Assembly: GCA_910586345.1 (NCBI GenBank)
Contig: CAJUHC010000002.1
Location: 1-64,000 of the forward strand
Direction of reading: 5' to 3'
Origin: an uncultured Christensenella sp.
GTDB lineage: Bacteria; Bacillota; Clostridia; Christensenellales; Borkfalkiaceae
Length of the DNA stretch: 64,000 nt
In this document: positions 50,811 to 58,514 of the stretch, piece by piece
How the letters are laid out: each line of letters starts with the position of its first letter
How positions within the stretch are numbered: the stretch's first letter is position 1
Made by a program: the position numbers and the translations under genes
The notes under the pieces: generated by a model
What the model was told of the DNA's origin: nothing
The model's input: only the letters and a program-made list of their open reading frames with translations
Databases searched by the model: none

Positions 50811-51876
50811 CGTCGATTTTTATTTTGTTCACTTCTTTACCGTATAATACGCGCTCCGCGTGAGTACAGGTAAGTATAGTCTGCAAACCCTGTGTGCGCG
50901 CGGCGAGTTTTTTGCGTCTCGGCAAATCGAGTTCGCTCATAACGTCGTCGAGTATCAGAACCGGATATTCGCCCGAAAGCCGTTTGAAAATTTCGACTTC
51001 CGACAGCTTTATCGAAAGCGCGGCGGTACGCGTCTGCCCTTGGGAAGCGAAGGTCTTGGCATCCGTACCGTCGATTAAAATATCCAAATCGTCGCGGTGG
51101 GGACCCGAACCGGTATAACCGAGTCTTATATCCCTCTCGTAGTTCGCGGACAGTTCGTTAAACAGCCGTTCTGCAAGCTGTTTTTCGTCGCCCTTGTATT
51201 TTTTTTCGGGCGAGATTTCAAGCTTTTCCGCGCCGTCCGTAAGTTCCGCGTGGATATTTTCGGCAATCGGCGAAAGCATAGACGCAAATTCCGCGCGCTT
51301 GAAAGCTATTACAGCCGCGTACTTGCATAACTGCTCGTCCCATACGGGCAGTGTTTCGTAAACGAGCGAAATATCTCTGTTTTTCAAAAGATTGTTTCTC
51401 TGCTCCAAAATTTTATTATAGCGCATAAGCGCGACGTAATAAGACTTTGAAAGCTGGCTTATCGAAACGTTTAAAAATCTCCTCCTCTCGTCTGGCCCGT
51501 CCTGAATAAGCCTGAGTTCGTGCGGGGAGAAAAACACGCTGTATATATTGCCGAGAATATCGGCGTTTTTCGTTATTTTGTTGCCGTTTACGCGCACTTC
51601 CCTGCCGTTTTCGGTAATGCGGGCGGTTATCTCTACGACGCCGTATCTACCCTCCGCAAGCGCCGAAATTTCAGCGAAATCACAGCCGTGGCGGATAAGC
51701 TGTTTATCGCGCCTGCACCTTGGGGAAGTTCCCGTACAAAGATAAAAAACAGCCTCCGCGCAGTTGGTTTTGCCTTGCGCGTTTCTTCCGAAAAGCACGT
51801 TGAGTCCCTCGGAAAAATTTACGGATTCGTTTTCGTAATTTCTGAAATTTTTTAAATTTAATTTTTTTATGCGCAT
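50791..51876 (-). CDS. recF: DNA replication/repair protein RecF
   Basis: A 361-residue ABC-type ATPase that loads RecA at gaps with RecO and RecR. Walker A is GRNAQGKTNCAEAVFYL, the signature region is FASQGQTRTAALSIKLSE, and Walker B is YPVLILDDVMSELD. Length is normal. It is encoded divergently from dnaA, 93 nt away, instead of in the usual dnaA-dnaN-recF order, and leads the recF-PHP-vanW operon. AAGAT is the only hint of a ribosome-binding site. Confidence 0.96.
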   Translation of the reverse strand: MRIKKLNLKNFRNYENESVNFSEGLNVLFGRNAQGKTNCAEAVFYLCTGTSPRCRRDKQLIRHGCDFAEISALAEGRYGVVEITARITENGREVRVNGNKITKNADILGNIYSVFFSPHELRLIQDGPDERRRFLNVSISQLSKSYYVALMRYNKILEQRNNLLKNRDISLVYETLPVWDEQLCKYAAVIAFKRAEFASMLSPIAENIHAELTDGAEKLEISPEKKYKGDEKQLAERLFNELSANYERDIRLGYTGSGPHRDDLDILIDGTDAKTFASQGQTRTAALSIKLSEVEIFKRLSGEYPVLILDDVMSELDLPRRKKLAARTQGLQTILTCTHAERVLYGKEVNKIKIDDGKIKS

Positions 51877-51913
51877 TTATCTTAAAAACACTTTATTTTA
51901 AAGCCGGATTGTA

Positions 51914-51928
51914 TTATAATGATTATAA
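51914..51928. promoter_or_regulatory. Exact PerR-type palindrome in the dnaA/recF promoter region
   Basis: TTATAATGATTATAA matches the 7-1-7 PerR consensus TTATAATNATTATAA at every position. It contains a plus-strand -10 box TATAAT (51915-51920) for dnaA and its mirror image for recF, so it might also be two facing -10 boxes. The leader to the dnaA start at 51970 would be about 43 nt. Confidence 0.55.
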
Positions 51929-51969
51929 CAAATTTTTCGAAAAAACTCAAAGGATTAAACGGCTCAATT

Positions 51970-53316
51970 ATGTCAGAAAAGGGGAATTTCGATTTTTTAT
52001 ACAATCCCATCAAAGAAAAAATGCAGGAACTCGTTTCCCACATTAACTACACGACTTATATCGAAAAGCTCGTGCCCGTCGACGTGGACGGGAGATTTAT
52101 CGTACTCGAAACCCCTACCGAAAGTTTTGCAAAATACATCACCGGTACGCTTGCGGAAAAGATGCGCGAAGCCATTATCAAAGCCGACGTCGGTTTAACG
52201 GATTTCCGCTTAAAAGTCGAGGGCAGCGATAGTTTCGCGTATAACGCTCCCGACGACGAAAAATATTCCCCGCCTGCAAATCTCGACCCGAAATTCACGT
52301 TCGACAGCTTTGTTATCGGAAACAATAAGTTCGTACACGCGGCCGCGCTCTCGGTTGCGGAGGACCCCGCGGGAACTTATAATCCTCTGTTCATTTACGG
52401 CGGAACGGGGCTCGGAAAAACCCACCTTATTCAGGCTATCGCAAACAAAGTCGTAAAGGACAAGCCGAATTTAAAAGTAATTTACGTCACCTGCGAACAG
52501 TTCGTAAACGAAATTATAGACACTATGTTTACTGGACGCGGACCCGACGCGCGCGACAAGGGCAACCGTTTAAGGCACTACTACCGTAATGCGGACGTTC
52601 TTATTATAGACGATATTCAGTTTATCGAAAACAAGAAAGCCGTACAGGAAGAATTTTTCCATACTTTCAACGAACTTGTTTCCAAGGGCAAACAGATTGT
52701 AATTTCTTCCGACCATCCGCCGAAAGAACTGCCCGCGCTCGAAGAAAGGCTCAGAACCCGTTTCTCCGGCGGTCTTTTATTCGACATACTCCCTCCCGAT
52801 TTCGAAACGAAAATCGCGATTTTAAAACGCAAAGCGTTCGAGAAAAAGTGTTTCGTTCCAGACGATGTATTGACTTTCCTCGCACAGGATTCCGGCGAAG
52901 ACGTAAGAACGCTCGAAGGCAGACTTACCAAAGTCATATTCGCTTCCAGACTGCACGAGGAACCCATTTCCGTCGCGCTGGCGAGAAGCGCGCTCAACGA
53001 AGCCGTTTCCGAAACGGGTAAGGAAGAAATAACTCCCGAAAGCGTAATATCCGCCGTGACGGGCTATTACAGAATATCAAAGACCGATATGACGGGCAAA
53101 TCCAAGAAAAAGGAAATCGTCATACCCAGACAGATTTGCTGTTATCTTATGTGCGAGCTGTTGTCGCTCCCGCTTATCTCGATAGGCAAAGTGCTCGGCG
53201 GCAGAGACCACACCACTATTCTCTACTCGCGCGATAAGGTAGACGAAATGTGCCGCGTAAACGATAAAATAGCAAAAGACGTGGACGATATAAAAAATAT
53301 AATTTTAAAAAAGTAA
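51970..53316 (+). CDS. dnaA: Chromosomal replication initiator DnaA
   Basis: A 448-residue initiator ATPase. Domain I (about 1-75) begins MSEKGNFDFLYNPIKEKMQELVSH. The AAA+ domain has Walker A GGTGLGKTHLIQA, Walker B VLIIDDIQFIE and the sensor-2 region with EDVRTLEGRL. Domain IV ends in GGRDHTTILYSRDKV, the DnaA-box-binding signature. The start at 51970 follows AAAGGA at a long distance. The first ATG in frame (51919) overlaps the -10 box and is unlikely. No DnaA boxes are seen within 100 nt on either side, so the origin may be elsewhere. Confidence 0.97.
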   Translation: MSEKGNFDFLYNPIKEKMQELVSHINYTTYIEKLVPVDVDGRFIVLETPTESFAKYITGTLAEKMREAIIKADVGLTDFRLKVEGSDSFAYNAPDDEKYSPPANLDPKFTFDSFVIGNNKFVHAAALSVAEDPAGTYNPLFIYGGTGLGKTHLIQAIANKVVKDKPNLKVIYVTCEQFVNEIIDTMFTGRGPDARDKGNRLRHYYRNADVLIIDDIQFIENKKAVQEEFFHTFNELVSKGKQIVISSDHPPKELPALEERLRTRFSGGLLFDILPPDFETKIAILKRKAFEKKCFVPDDVLTFLAQDSGEDVRTLEGRLTKVIFASRLHEEPISVALARSALNEAVSETGKEEITPESVISAVTGYYRISKTDMTGKSKKKEIVIPRQICCYLMCELLSLPLISIGKVLGGRDHTTILYSRDKVDEMCRVNDKIAKDVDDIKNIILKK

Positions 53317-53380
53317 TTTATCTCCGATTGCCTGATAATATCGGGCAATAAAAATATTTAAAAGGCGAAACATTTTTTGC

Positions 53381-55243
53381 GTGAACATATTCAGTGAAGG
53401 ACAATTCGATATAGTCGTTATCGGCGCGGGTCACGCAGGGTGCGAAGCCGCGCTTTGCTCCGCGCGTTCGGGGCTAAAAACGGCGGTTCTCACCCTCAAT
53501 CTGGACAGTATAGCTTTTATGGCTTGCAATCCCTCCATAGGCGGAACCGCGAAAGGACACCTCGTGCGGGAGATTGACGCGCTCGGCGGAGAAATGGCGG
53601 TAAACGCTGATAAAACGGCTTTGCAGATACGTATGCTCAACGAGGGCAAAGGCGAAGCCGTCCAATCGCTCAGATGTCAGTGCGACAAAAACGCATACCA
53701 CCGCGAAATGAAACGTACGCTCGAAAATACGGAAAACTTACGCATTATCCAAGGCGAAGCTGAAGAAATTCTCATAAAAAACTCTAAGGTTTGCGGAGTT
53801 AAAACGACTTACGGCGGAATATTCGAAGCAAAAGCTGTTATAATTGCAACAGGCGTATATCTCAACGCCGAAACCGTAACGGGAGCGATACGCCGAAAAA
53901 GCGGACCGAGCGGATTCGCACCAGCAAACGCTCTGACCGAAAATCTGATTGCGCTCGGTTTCAACGTAAGACGGTTTAAGACGGGTACTCCCGCCCGCCT
54001 TGACAAAAGAACGATAAACTTCGGGAAATGCACCGTTCAGGAAGGCGAAGACGGCGTTCCCGCGTTTTCGTTTTTAAACGAAACCCCTCCCGAAAACAAA
54101 AGCGTTTGCCACTTAACCTATACGAATGCGGAAACGCATAAAATTATTTTGGATAATCTCGACCGTTCACCTCTGTATAACGGCGAAATCAAATCCACGG
54201 GTCCGAGATACTGCCCATCCATCGAAACGAAAGTCGTTCGGTTCGCCGATAAGGAAAGGCACCAGATTTTCCTCGAACCCGAGGGAGCTGACACCAACGA
54301 GATTTACGCACAGGGACTTTCATCATCTATGCCCCACGATATTCAGCGCTCTATGTATAAAAGCGTCCAAGGTCTCGAACACTGCGATATTATGCGCTAC
54401 GCTTACGCGATAGAGTACGACTGTATCGATACTCTCGACGTATTCCCCACTCTCGAATTCAAAAAAATCGCAGGTCTTTATACCGCAGGTCAGATTAACG
54501 GCACGTCCGGCTACGAGGAAGCGGCCGCACAGGGGCTTATGGCAGGACTTAACGCCGTATTTAAAATTCAAGGCAAGCCCCCTCTTATTCTTGGCAGAGA
54601 TGAAGCTTACATCGGCGTGCTTATAGACGATTTAACCACAAAAGGCACCGAAGAGCCATACCGTATGATGACTTCCCGCGCTGAATACAGAATTAATTTG
54701 AGACAGGATACCGCAGACTTCCGCCTAACTCCGAAGATTGCCGACACTCCGCTGTTCACACCTGAACGCGAAAAAGCGTTCAATAAACGCAAACTCTTAT
54801 ACGAACAGACGATAAATACGCTAAACTTACGCGCCGATAAACAGAAAGCGGAAAACTTTATAAAAGAACACGCTATTGCCGGAAACGCGTACGCACTGAC
54901 TTTTGCGGATTTGATAAGACGCGGAGCAGGTTTATCCGATATTTGCCAAGCTTTCGGAATACTTGGCGGAATACCGAAAGAAATTATAAAATGTGCGGAA
55001 GCCACTATAAAATACGAGGGCTATTTAAAGAAAAACGCTCAGCAAATCGAAAAGGCCAAAAAGCTCGAAAGCAAAGCTATTCCCGACGACGTAGACTACG
55101 ACGAAATCAAAGGTTTAAGACTTGAAGCGCGCGAACAGCTTAAACGTGTGCGCCCTCTCACCTTAGGGCAGGCAGGCAGAATTTACGGCGTTAACCCCGC
55201 CGACGTAACGGTTTTGATAGTCTGGCTGGCGACAAGAAAATAA
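53381..55243 (+). CDS. mnmG: tRNA cmnm5U34 synthesis enzyme MnmG (GidA)
   Basis: A 620-residue FAD protein that modifies U34 of several tRNAs with MnmE. Motifs are VIGAGHAGCEAALCSAR (FAD), CNPSIGGTAKGHLVREIDALGGEM (family signature), GPRYCPSIETKVVRF and GQINGTSGYEEAAAQGLMAG. The C-terminal helical domain (about 550-620) binds MnmE and tRNA. GTG at 53381 gives the normal N-terminus. mnmE and rsmG, its usual neighbours, are not here; it lies 64 nt after dnaA. Confidence 0.96.
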   Translation: MNIFSEGQFDIVVIGAGHAGCEAALCSARSGLKTAVLTLNLDSIAFMACNPSIGGTAKGHLVREIDALGGEMAVNADKTALQIRMLNEGKGEAVQSLRCQCDKNAYHREMKRTLENTENLRIIQGEAEEILIKNSKVCGVKTTYGGIFEAKAVIIATGVYLNAETVTGAIRRKSGPSGFAPANALTENLIALGFNVRRFKTGTPARLDKRTINFGKCTVQEGEDGVPAFSFLNETPPENKSVCHLTYTNAETHKIILDNLDRSPLYNGEIKSTGPRYCPSIETKVVRFADKERHQIFLEPEGADTNEIYAQGLSSSMPHDIQRSMYKSVQGLEHCDIMRYAYAIEYDCIDTLDVFPTLEFKKIAGLYTAGQINGTSGYEEAAAQGLMAGLNAVFKIQGKPPLILGRDEAYIGVLIDDLTTKGTEEPYRMMTSRAEYRINLRQDTADFRLTPKIADTPLFTPEREKAFNKRKLLYEQTINTLNLRADKQKAENFIKEHAIAGNAYALTFADLIRRGAGLSDICQAFGILGGIPKEIIKCAEATIKYEGYLKKNAQQIEKAKKLESKAIPDDVDYDEIKGLRLEAREQLKRVRPLTLGQAGRIYGVNPADVTVLIVWLATRK

Positions 55244-55310
55244 GTTAAATTTACGACGGCGGGCGCATTATGCGTCATAAGCTGATTTTTTTGATAAAGC
55301 AGAATTGAAG

Positions 55311-55343
55311 AAAAGACTTTCGTTCAACCGACGGAAGTCTTTT
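55311..55343. terminator. Shared terminator of mnmG and the zinc-ribbon/LRR gene
   Basis: AAAAGACTT/AAGTCTTTT (55311-55319 with 55335-55343) with an inner TCG/CGA extension; A and T runs on both sides. Confidence 0.8.
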
Positions 55344-55349
55344 TAATAC

Positions 55350-57290
55350 TTAAGAATAAAATTTTTCTTTTAAATTACCGTCCGTGCAATTTACGGTATA
55401 TTTGCCTTCGAATTTTAACGGATAAGTTTTTAAAATATCTTTCCATTGTGCTTTCGTGCCGTTGAATGTTATATTTTTAAGATTGTCGCAATTAGAGAAC
55501 GCATGGCAACCTATACTTTCTAAGCCGTTACCAAAGGTTACGTTATCAAGACTTTCGCACGAGGCAAATGCGCTGTCGCCGATATATATTACACCGTTAG
55601 CGGTTACGGTTGCAAGATTTTTACAAGCAAAAAACGCATAATCGCTTATACCTTTAACACTGTCAGGTATAGTTACATTTGTAATCGAATATTTACAGTA
55701 AAATGCATAATATGCAATACCTGCCGTGCCGTTGCGGAGAGTAACGGAAACAGCTGATTCTTCGCAGCCTACAACCCAATTATCCACATACTTGACTCCG
55801 TCTTCGGTTTGTATTAATTTGTCGCAGCCCAGGAAAGCATTTAAACCTATATTAGTTACGCTTTCAGGTATTGTTATGCTTTCAAGTCTATTGCAATTAT
55901 AGAAAGCATACGAACCTATATTAGTTACTCCGTCAGGTATTACTAAGTTTGTCATTTCTATTAATTTTTGATTATTTATAAAAACTTTATCCGAATATTT
56001 GCCTAACCCGTTAACTTTGCAATAGCTTGCGATATCGCCGGTGTAGTAAATGTTTGTATAAAATAAATCTTTGAAAACGTCGTTCGGAATATATATTACG
56101 CTATCGGGAACGGTTATACTATTAAGCGAACGGCAATCGTTAAATGCCGAATAATATATAATGCAGCATTGATAATTAATTTCAAGCTCCTTAACCATTT
56201 TGTCTTTAACCGAATAAAGCACCAAATAAGGATATTCGTCCGTTCCGAGATAATAAGCGTTTTCGTACTCGTTCAGATATTGCATATCTATTGAATCTAA
56301 TCCTTCAAAATCTATTTGTCCGCCATCCAAACTCATTCCCCATTTAAAGCCTTTTGTTTTATCGGAGAAGCTGTTTAATATTTTTAATTTAAATTTATGA
56401 CTGTAATCGCCCCATTCGTCCTGCCATTCGGCGTTTTTCCCGCTCACAATCATATCCGTAACGGATTTGTTCAGTGCGGAACATTTATAACTACCGTCCG
56501 CGTAATAATATTGGCAGCATAAATTGATGCTACTGAGATTTTCAAAGAAATACGCGCTTTCTTTCGACAGCTCTAATTTTTTAACCTGTTTCTTTTCTTT
56601 TGTTTCTTCGCCGTATTTATGAGCAGTGTCGAATAAAACGCTTGAAACCGTATATACGGTCTTATTCTCCACATTAAGATTCGGAGCAAAATTTACTTCT
56701 ATGTATTTGCAAGTAACGCCTTCAAGCTGTTCAGTTAGTTTCAGCTCTTCTTCCATAAGTTTTTCGAGTTTGCTTTCGTCGTCAGCAAGCAAAGCCTTTT
56801 CCTGCGCTTTGGAATTTGCCGAAAGTTTTTCGAGTATACCGTTACATTTCCCGTCATAGTATTCCCATTTATATTCTTCTTTCGTATCCTCGTACGGTTC
56901 GCCCAATATTTCCAATACCTGTTCCTGAGTATACCCTATCTCTATCTTCGATACTTTCCCCACGCGGAACTTATTCGACAGTACGCTCGTCAACACGCAC
57001 GATACGGTTATTATCATCACTAACGCCGACGCAACGGGTATTACTATTTTCAGATGCGACTTTATCCATCTTCCCGCGCTTTTGAACCATTCTCCTATTC
57101 TCGCGCCCGTTCCGCTCTTTTTTTCTTTTCCGCTTTTCCCGAACGAATACCCGCATTCCGTACAGAATTTTGCGCTGCCCGAAAGTTTTGCTCCGCACTG
57201 CGGACACTCCTTTTCTTCAAGCCATTCCTCTCCGCACTCGGGACAATATCTTCCCTCGTATTCCTTTCCGCAGTTTCCGCATTTCCTCAT
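55350..57290 (-). CDS. Double zinc-ribbon, BamE-like and leucine-rich-repeat membrane protein
   Basis: A 646-residue mosaic protein. Two zinc ribbons (CGNCGKEYEGRYCPECG and CPQCGAKLSGSAKFCTECG) occupy 4-47, followed by a basic amphipathic stretch and one membrane helix (about 82-106). A SmpA/BamE-like module begins IEIGYTQEQVLEILGEPYED near 117. A coiled segment and a beta-rich region follow, and about six BspA-type LRR_5 repeats (SITVPDSVIYIPNDVF, NLVIPDGVTNIGSYAFYNC and similar) run to the C-terminus. The repeats should lie outside the cell and the ribbons inside. Ligand unknown. GGAGG precedes the ATG. It diverges from an XRE regulator. Confidence 0.85.
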   Translation of the reverse strand: MRKCGNCGKEYEGRYCPECGEEWLEEKECPQCGAKLSGSAKFCTECGYSFGKSGKEKKSGTGARIGEWFKSAGRWIKSHLKIVIPVASALVMIITVSCVLTSVLSNKFRVGKVSKIEIGYTQEQVLEILGEPYEDTKEEYKWEYYDGKCNGILEKLSANSKAQEKALLADDESKLEKLMEEELKLTEQLEGVTCKYIEVNFAPNLNVENKTVYTVSSVLFDTAHKYGEETKEKKQVKKLELSKESAYFFENLSSINLCCQYYYADGSYKCSALNKSVTDMIVSGKNAEWQDEWGDYSHKFKLKILNSFSDKTKGFKWGMSLDGGQIDFEGLDSIDMQYLNEYENAYYLGTDEYPYLVLYSVKDKMVKELEINYQCCIIYYSAFNDCRSLNSITVPDSVIYIPNDVFKDLFYTNIYYTGDIASYCKVNGLGKYSDKVFINNQKLIEMTNLVIPDGVTNIGSYAFYNCNRLESITIPESVTNIGLNAFLGCDKLIQTEDGVKYVDNWVVGCEESAVSVTLRNGTAGIAYYAFYCKYSITNVTIPDSVKGISDYAFFACKNLATVTANGVIYIGDSAFASCESLDNVTFGNGLESIGCHAFSNCDNLKNITFNGTKAQWKDILKTYPLKFEGKYTVNCTDGNLKEKFYS

Positions 57291-57335
57291 TTATCTGTTC
57301 CTCCGTTTATAGATTGCGGAGTTATTTTAACATAG

Positions 57336-57353
57336 GCAAGTATACTTGCGCAA
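57336..57353. promoter_or_regulatory. Operator-like palindrome between divergent genes
   Basis: GCAAGTATACTTGC (57336-57349) is a perfect 14-bp palindrome, and TTGCGCAA (57346-57353) overlaps its right edge. It lies between the LRR protein gene (start 57290) and the XRE regulator (start 57385), about 20 nt before the regulator's -10 box TATAAT (57373-57378). Confidence 0.65.
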
Positions 57354-57384
57354 GTGTTTTTACATAATTAGATATAATTTAGTT

Positions 57385-57639
57385 ATGAAAAAAATTATGA
57401 ACGTCAACAAAGCCGTTGCTTTAAGGATAAGCGAACTGCTTTTGCAGAAAGGTATGACGCTGTACCGGTTGGAAAGAAACAGCGGACTTTCGCACAGCAG
57501 GCTCGGCTGTATTATGGGAGAAAAAAATAAAACCGTTACGCTTTCGACAGTTATGCTTGTTGCGCAAGGTTTTAATATGAGCTTGATTGAATTTTTAGAC
57601 AGTTCTTATTTCGATTTCGATAAATTGGAAATAAATTAA
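57385..57639 (+). CDS. Small XRE-family HTH regulator
   Basis: An 84-residue protein that is almost entirely a Cro/CI-type HTH: KAVALRISELLLQKGMTLYRLERNSGLSHSRLGCIMGEKNKTVTLSTVMLVAQGFNMSLIEFLDS. The ATG at 57385 sits 6 nt after TATAAT with no ribosome-binding site, so it should be leaderless; the next ATG (57394) is the alternative. It probably binds the adjacent palindrome and controls itself and the divergent zinc-ribbon/LRR gene. Similar small regulators often accompany a single divergent surface protein. Confidence 0.85.
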   Translation: MKKIMNVNKAVALRISELLLQKGMTLYRLERNSGLSHSRLGCIMGEKNKTVTLSTVMLVAQGFNMSLIEFLDSSYFDFDKLEIN

Positions 57640-57641
57640 AA

Positions 57642-57667
57642 CGCGGGGCGGTAATCACCGCCCCGCG
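57642..57667. terminator. Strong GC-rich terminator
   Basis: CGCGGGGCGGT/ACCGCCCCGCG with loop AATC; T-rich on the minus-strand side, so it serves mainly the minus-strand operon that ends at 57681. Confidence 0.9.
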
Positions 57668-57680
57668 CCCGTATATCCGA

Positions 57681-58514
57681 TTACTTTTTATCCGACGGTA
57701 CGAAAATGTCTTTCGCGGGATAATCCCGACATTTCAAAAGTTCGTAATAAGGGTCGTCGGAGAAATCGCGCTCCCTTTCATAAGTACCGCCCAAACTCTC
57801 AATAGCTAAAAGAAGTTCTTTATATTCCAAATACGAAACGTCTTCTTCGTCAATTTTTTCGAGCAGATATTTAAGCGCGCGTTCGTCGCCGTACCGCGCA
57901 AGTAAATTTGCGTTTGCCGATACTTTTTCGGGGTTGCTTTTGAATTCTTTTATTAGTATATCGAAAATCTTATCGTTTCGAATTACCGAACGCGCAAGAA
58001 TTTCCAGCATAAGTTCGCGCTCTACGCCCCGTTCGTAATAGTCCGAAGCTTCGTCCGCAACGATATCGGCTTTTTCTTTTAAAATTTCCGAAAGAATATT
58101 TCTGAGCTCTTCGCCGCAGTCGGGCGAGACGAGCATACTCAAATATTTTTTCAAAACCCCGTCGTTCGCGCCTATTAAATTAACCGCGTACTCTTTTTCG
58201 GCGTTTCCGCCGTCTAAAAGAGGAGTTAAAAGCTCGACCGCGTCCGCCCTTTCAATCGCGTTACGCAAAAATTTCGAAACGGGCACGTTCTTTTTCAAAT
58301 GCGCGGAAAGCGCGCTTACAAGCTCTTTATCGCTGAGTTTAGAATAAAATCCGTTAGGGGTATCGCCTACCGATTTTATATAAGTATCGCCGAAAGATTC
58401 GTAAAATTTCGGAATCAAATCCTCCCACTCGGATTCGGTATACCTATCGGGATTTTTACGAATATATTCGCTGAGTTTCAAGTCGAACATTCCGTCAAAG
58501 TCGTAAAGTTTCAT
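57681..58514 (-). CDS. Helical (HEAT-like) protein, unknown function
   Basis: A 277-residue, acidic, almost all-helical protein. Repeating helix pairs such as LLTPLLDGGNAEKEYAVNLIG and LLARYGDERALKYLLEKI suggest HEAT/ARM-like repeats for protein binding. No enzyme motif, signal peptide or membrane helix is visible. It overlaps by 4 nt the TPR-protein gene, so both are co-expressed in the operon with hslO. Homology to SEC-C-type or PBS-lyase HEAT proteins is possible but not shown. Confidence 0.6.
   Translation of the reverse strand: MKLYDFDGMFDLKLSEYIRKNPDRYTESEWEDLIPKFYESFGDTYIKSVGDTPNGFYSKLSDKELVSALSAHLKKNVPVSKFLRNAIERADAVELLTPLLDGGNAEKEYAVNLIGANDGVLKKYLSMLVSPDCGEELRNILSEILKEKADIVADEASDYYERGVERELMLEILARSVIRNDKIFDILIKEFKSNPEKVSANANLLARYGDERALKYLLEKIDEEDVSYLEYKELLLAIESLGGTYERERDFSDDPYYELLKCRDYPAKDIFVPSDKK

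Noticed and set aside
51919..51969. DnaA start at the ATG at 51919
   Set aside because: The codon overlaps the -10 box and the PerR-like palindrome; the extra residues do not fit the DnaA N-terminus.
51877..51969. Replication origin between recF and dnaA
   Set aside because: No TTATCCACA-like boxes or AT-rich 13-mers in array are seen; only promoters fit in the gap.
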